Positions 62,614-64,000 of a stretch of 64,000 bases of DNA are shown here, one piece after another (within the stretch, counting starts at the first letter, position 1; each line of letters opens with the position of its first letter). Under the pieces are notes generated by a model, which worked only from the letters and a program-made list of their open reading frames with translations, did not search any database and had not been told where the DNA came from. This stretch comes from Legionella genomosp. 1 (lineage in GTDB: Bacteria > Pseudomonadota > Gammaproteobacteria > Legionellales > Legionellaceae). A program made the translations under genes and the position numbers. The stretch spans positions 51,547 to 115,546 of the forward strand of contig CAMCUM010000001.1 of assembly GCA_945878975.1 (NCBI GenBank), written 5' to 3'.

Positions 62614-63660
62614 ATGAAAAAGATATTATTAGTTAAAATAACCTCTATGGGCGATCTCATTCAGATGTTGCCAGCTTTAACCGATGCAAGCAATGCGATC
62701 CCCGGGATTCGTTTTGACTGGTTGGTGGAAGATTCTTTCAAAGAAATCCCTTGCTTACACCCGAGTATTGATAAAATCATTCCTTTGCCCTATCGCCGGT
62801 GGAAAAAAAATATCAAACAAGCCCTGCGTTCTGGCGAGATCCCTGTCTTTTTAAAACAATTACGCAGTCACTCTTATGACATGGTAATCGACGCACAATC
62901 GAATTTGAAAAGTGCGGTGGTAAGTTTGCTAGCAAAGGGTAGGCGTTACGGCGTGGATGGCCGCTCTGTGCGTGAATATGGGGCTCAGTTTGCCTATAAT
63001 GAAACCATTTATATTAATCGTCAGCAAAATCATAGTGAACGCTTGCGCCAAATGTTCGCGACATTCTTAGACTACCCATTGCCTCAAACACCAGCCGATT
63101 ATGGCATATCCCCTCAGCTTTTGGCGGAAGTGGATTTTCATATACCTGAAAAATTTGTTTTCATCACAGCGATTGCCAGTGTGGCGAACAAGCTTTGGCC
63201 AGAGCTATTTTGGCAGGACGTCATTCAAGAGCTGGTGGGATTAGGCTATGAGGTGATGATGCCTTGGTGGAGTCAAGAAGAAAAGGCACGGGTCCTCCGT
63301 TTGCAAAATCAAGATCCTCGTATTCATATTTTACCTGCGCTGAGTTTGCAGCAAAAAGCGAGTGTTTTAGCGCGCGCTACGGCAGCAATCAGTCTGGATA
63401 CAGGTTTGGCGCATTTGGCAGCGGCATTGAATATTCCGAATGTCTGTTTGTACGGCCCCGGTGATTTTCACTCTTGCGGAACCATAGGCCACCAACAAGT
63501 CCATATCTCTGCAAATAGCCCCGCGTGCGCGCCTTGCGGAAGTACACGCTGCACGTACACCGGTGAGACACCCTATCACCCTGCTTGCATGGCAAGTATC
63601 AGCCCTAAGCAGGTATTGGCGGCTTTTCAGGGGTTGTGTTTAAAGGACGGTGAGGCATGA
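62614..63660 (+). CDS. waaC: Lipopolysaccharide heptosyltransferase I (WaaC-like)
   Basis: 348 residues. A GT9 glycosyltransferase that adds the first heptose to the Kdo core of LPS. LVKITSMGDLIQMLPALTDA is the typical WaaC start (here S replaces the more common L). VIDAQSNLKSAVVSLLAKGR, and the donor-site region SLDTGLAHLAAALNIPNVCL followed by YGPGD, are standard. The C-terminal segment CAPCGSTRCTYT is Cys-rich. Close behind icmX, not overlapping. Confidence 0.9.
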   Translation: MKKILLVKITSMGDLIQMLPALTDASNAIPGIRFDWLVEDSFKEIPCLHPSIDKIIPLPYRRWKKNIKQALRSGEIPVFLKQLRSHSYDMVIDAQSNLKSAVVSLLAKGRRYGVDGRSVREYGAQFAYNETIYINRQQNHSERLRQMFATFLDYPLPQTPADYGISPQLLAEVDFHIPEKFVFITAIASVANKLWPELFWQDVIQELVGLGYEVMMPWWSQEEKARVLRLQNQDPRIHILPALSLQQKASVLARATAAISLDTGLAHLAAALNIPNVCLYGPGDFHSCGTIGHQQVHISANSPACAPCGSTRCTYTGETPYHPACMASISPKQVLAAFQGLCLKDGEA

Positions 63661-63791
63661 GAAAATTGGGTTATGGCTCTATTGATTTGTCTGAGTCCTG
63701 TATTATATGAAAAATAGAAGTGGGTCAAAAAATTCGGCCCAAGATTTGAAGGAATTAAGATATAATTCTCGTCAGAATGAATGGAGACGAG

Positions 63792-64000
63792 ATGAGCGAA
63801 CAACGGAAAAGATACACGCCTGCTGAGAAGGCAAAAATCGCACTGGAGGCGATCAAAGGTGAGTTAACTTTAGCCCAAATATCATCGAAATATGGCGTTC
63901 ATGCAACGCAAATTAAGGCTTGGAAAAATCAACTTGTAGCACATCTACCTGAGGCTTTTAGTGAAAAAAGCAAACAAGACAAAATTGCTCATCATGATGA
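63792..64000 (+). mobile_element. IS3-family transposase OrfA, truncated by window end
   Basis: ATG 63792 with GAGACGAG upstream. The first 69 codons read SEQRKRYTPAEKAKIALEAI then GELTLAQISSKYGVHATQIKAW, the helix-turn-helix of IS3-type OrfA (transposase_8). The frame is open to the window edge. A possible left end is GTGGGTCAAAAAATTCGGCC near 63720, typical for some IS3 ends, but its partner would lie outside. Confidence 0.85.

Noticed and set aside
1..64000. CRISPR array
   Set aside because: The dispersed repeats are not regularly spaced with unique spacers, and no cas gene is seen.

Overview
The window looks like chromosome from a gamma-proteobacterium of the order Legionellales (Legionella/Coxiella relatives). 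The main evidence is a Dot/Icm type IVB secretion block at its right end: dotD-dotC-dotB, then dotA-icmV on the opposite strand, then icmW-icmX. A Lpg2622-like secreted papain-fold protein, a Pht-like transporter and eukaryote-like TPR and small-GTPase proteins fit the same lifestyle. The genus cannot be fixed from this sequence alone.

Layout. Positions 1-4.2 kb are an accessory, partly decaying stretch. It holds an edge-truncated coiled-coil membrane protein, a ParD-like gene with an in-frame stop, a ParE/RHH toxin-antitoxin pair behind a palindromic operator, a HepT remnant, a TlpA-like thioredoxin, and a REP-associated transposase with an internal stop between 68-69 bp inverted repeats. 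Positions 4.2-16 kb are mostly housekeeping genes: rsmA, a TraI_2-like gene, apaH, a HAD phosphatase, a secreted GH45-like protein, mltB, and the replication genes recF, dnaN and dnaA. Positions 15.5-20 kb carry the overlapping set rppH-ptsP-lgt-thyA. Positions 20-25 kb carry a frameshifted unknown gene, priA, a PTPS-family protein and a MidA-like methyltransferase.

Positions 25-34 kb hold a Pht-like MFS transporter behind a possible leader-peptide/hairpin region, a CorA-like transporter, the ubiE-ubiJ-ubiB-tatA-tatB set (no tatC follows), an MHS-family transporter and a pteridine-reductase-like SDR. Positions 33.8-40.6 kb hold the papain-like protein and a caa3-type cytochrome oxidase operon (triheme cytochrome c, coxB with a fused haem domain, coxA, ctaG, coxC). 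Positions 40.8-43.9 kb hold a TSUP permease and rlmKL. Positions 43.9-47.8 kb are a two-gene island, a TPR protein and a GTPase with a duplicated hydrophobic domain, bracketed by direct copies of one intergenic repeat. Positions 47.8-54.3 kb hold thiamine pyrophosphokinase, thioredoxin, an unknown gene, an APC permease, psd and an MFS transporter. A tRNA-Leu(CAG) precedes the Dot/Icm block (54.9-62.5 kb), followed by a WaaC-like heptosyltransferase and the start of an IS3-type insertion sequence cut by the window edge.

The intergenic space is loaded with at least six families of short, hairpin-forming dispersed repeats, including a ~126 bp element present in two inverted copies 35 kb apart. 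Together with several broken genes, this suggests a genome under relaxed selection or in active rearrangement. The most unusual items are the GTPase/TPR island, the repeat-flanked transposase, the GH45-like secreted protein, the papain-like protein lacking the usual catalytic Asn, and the possible attenuator leader at 25.3-25.5 kb.
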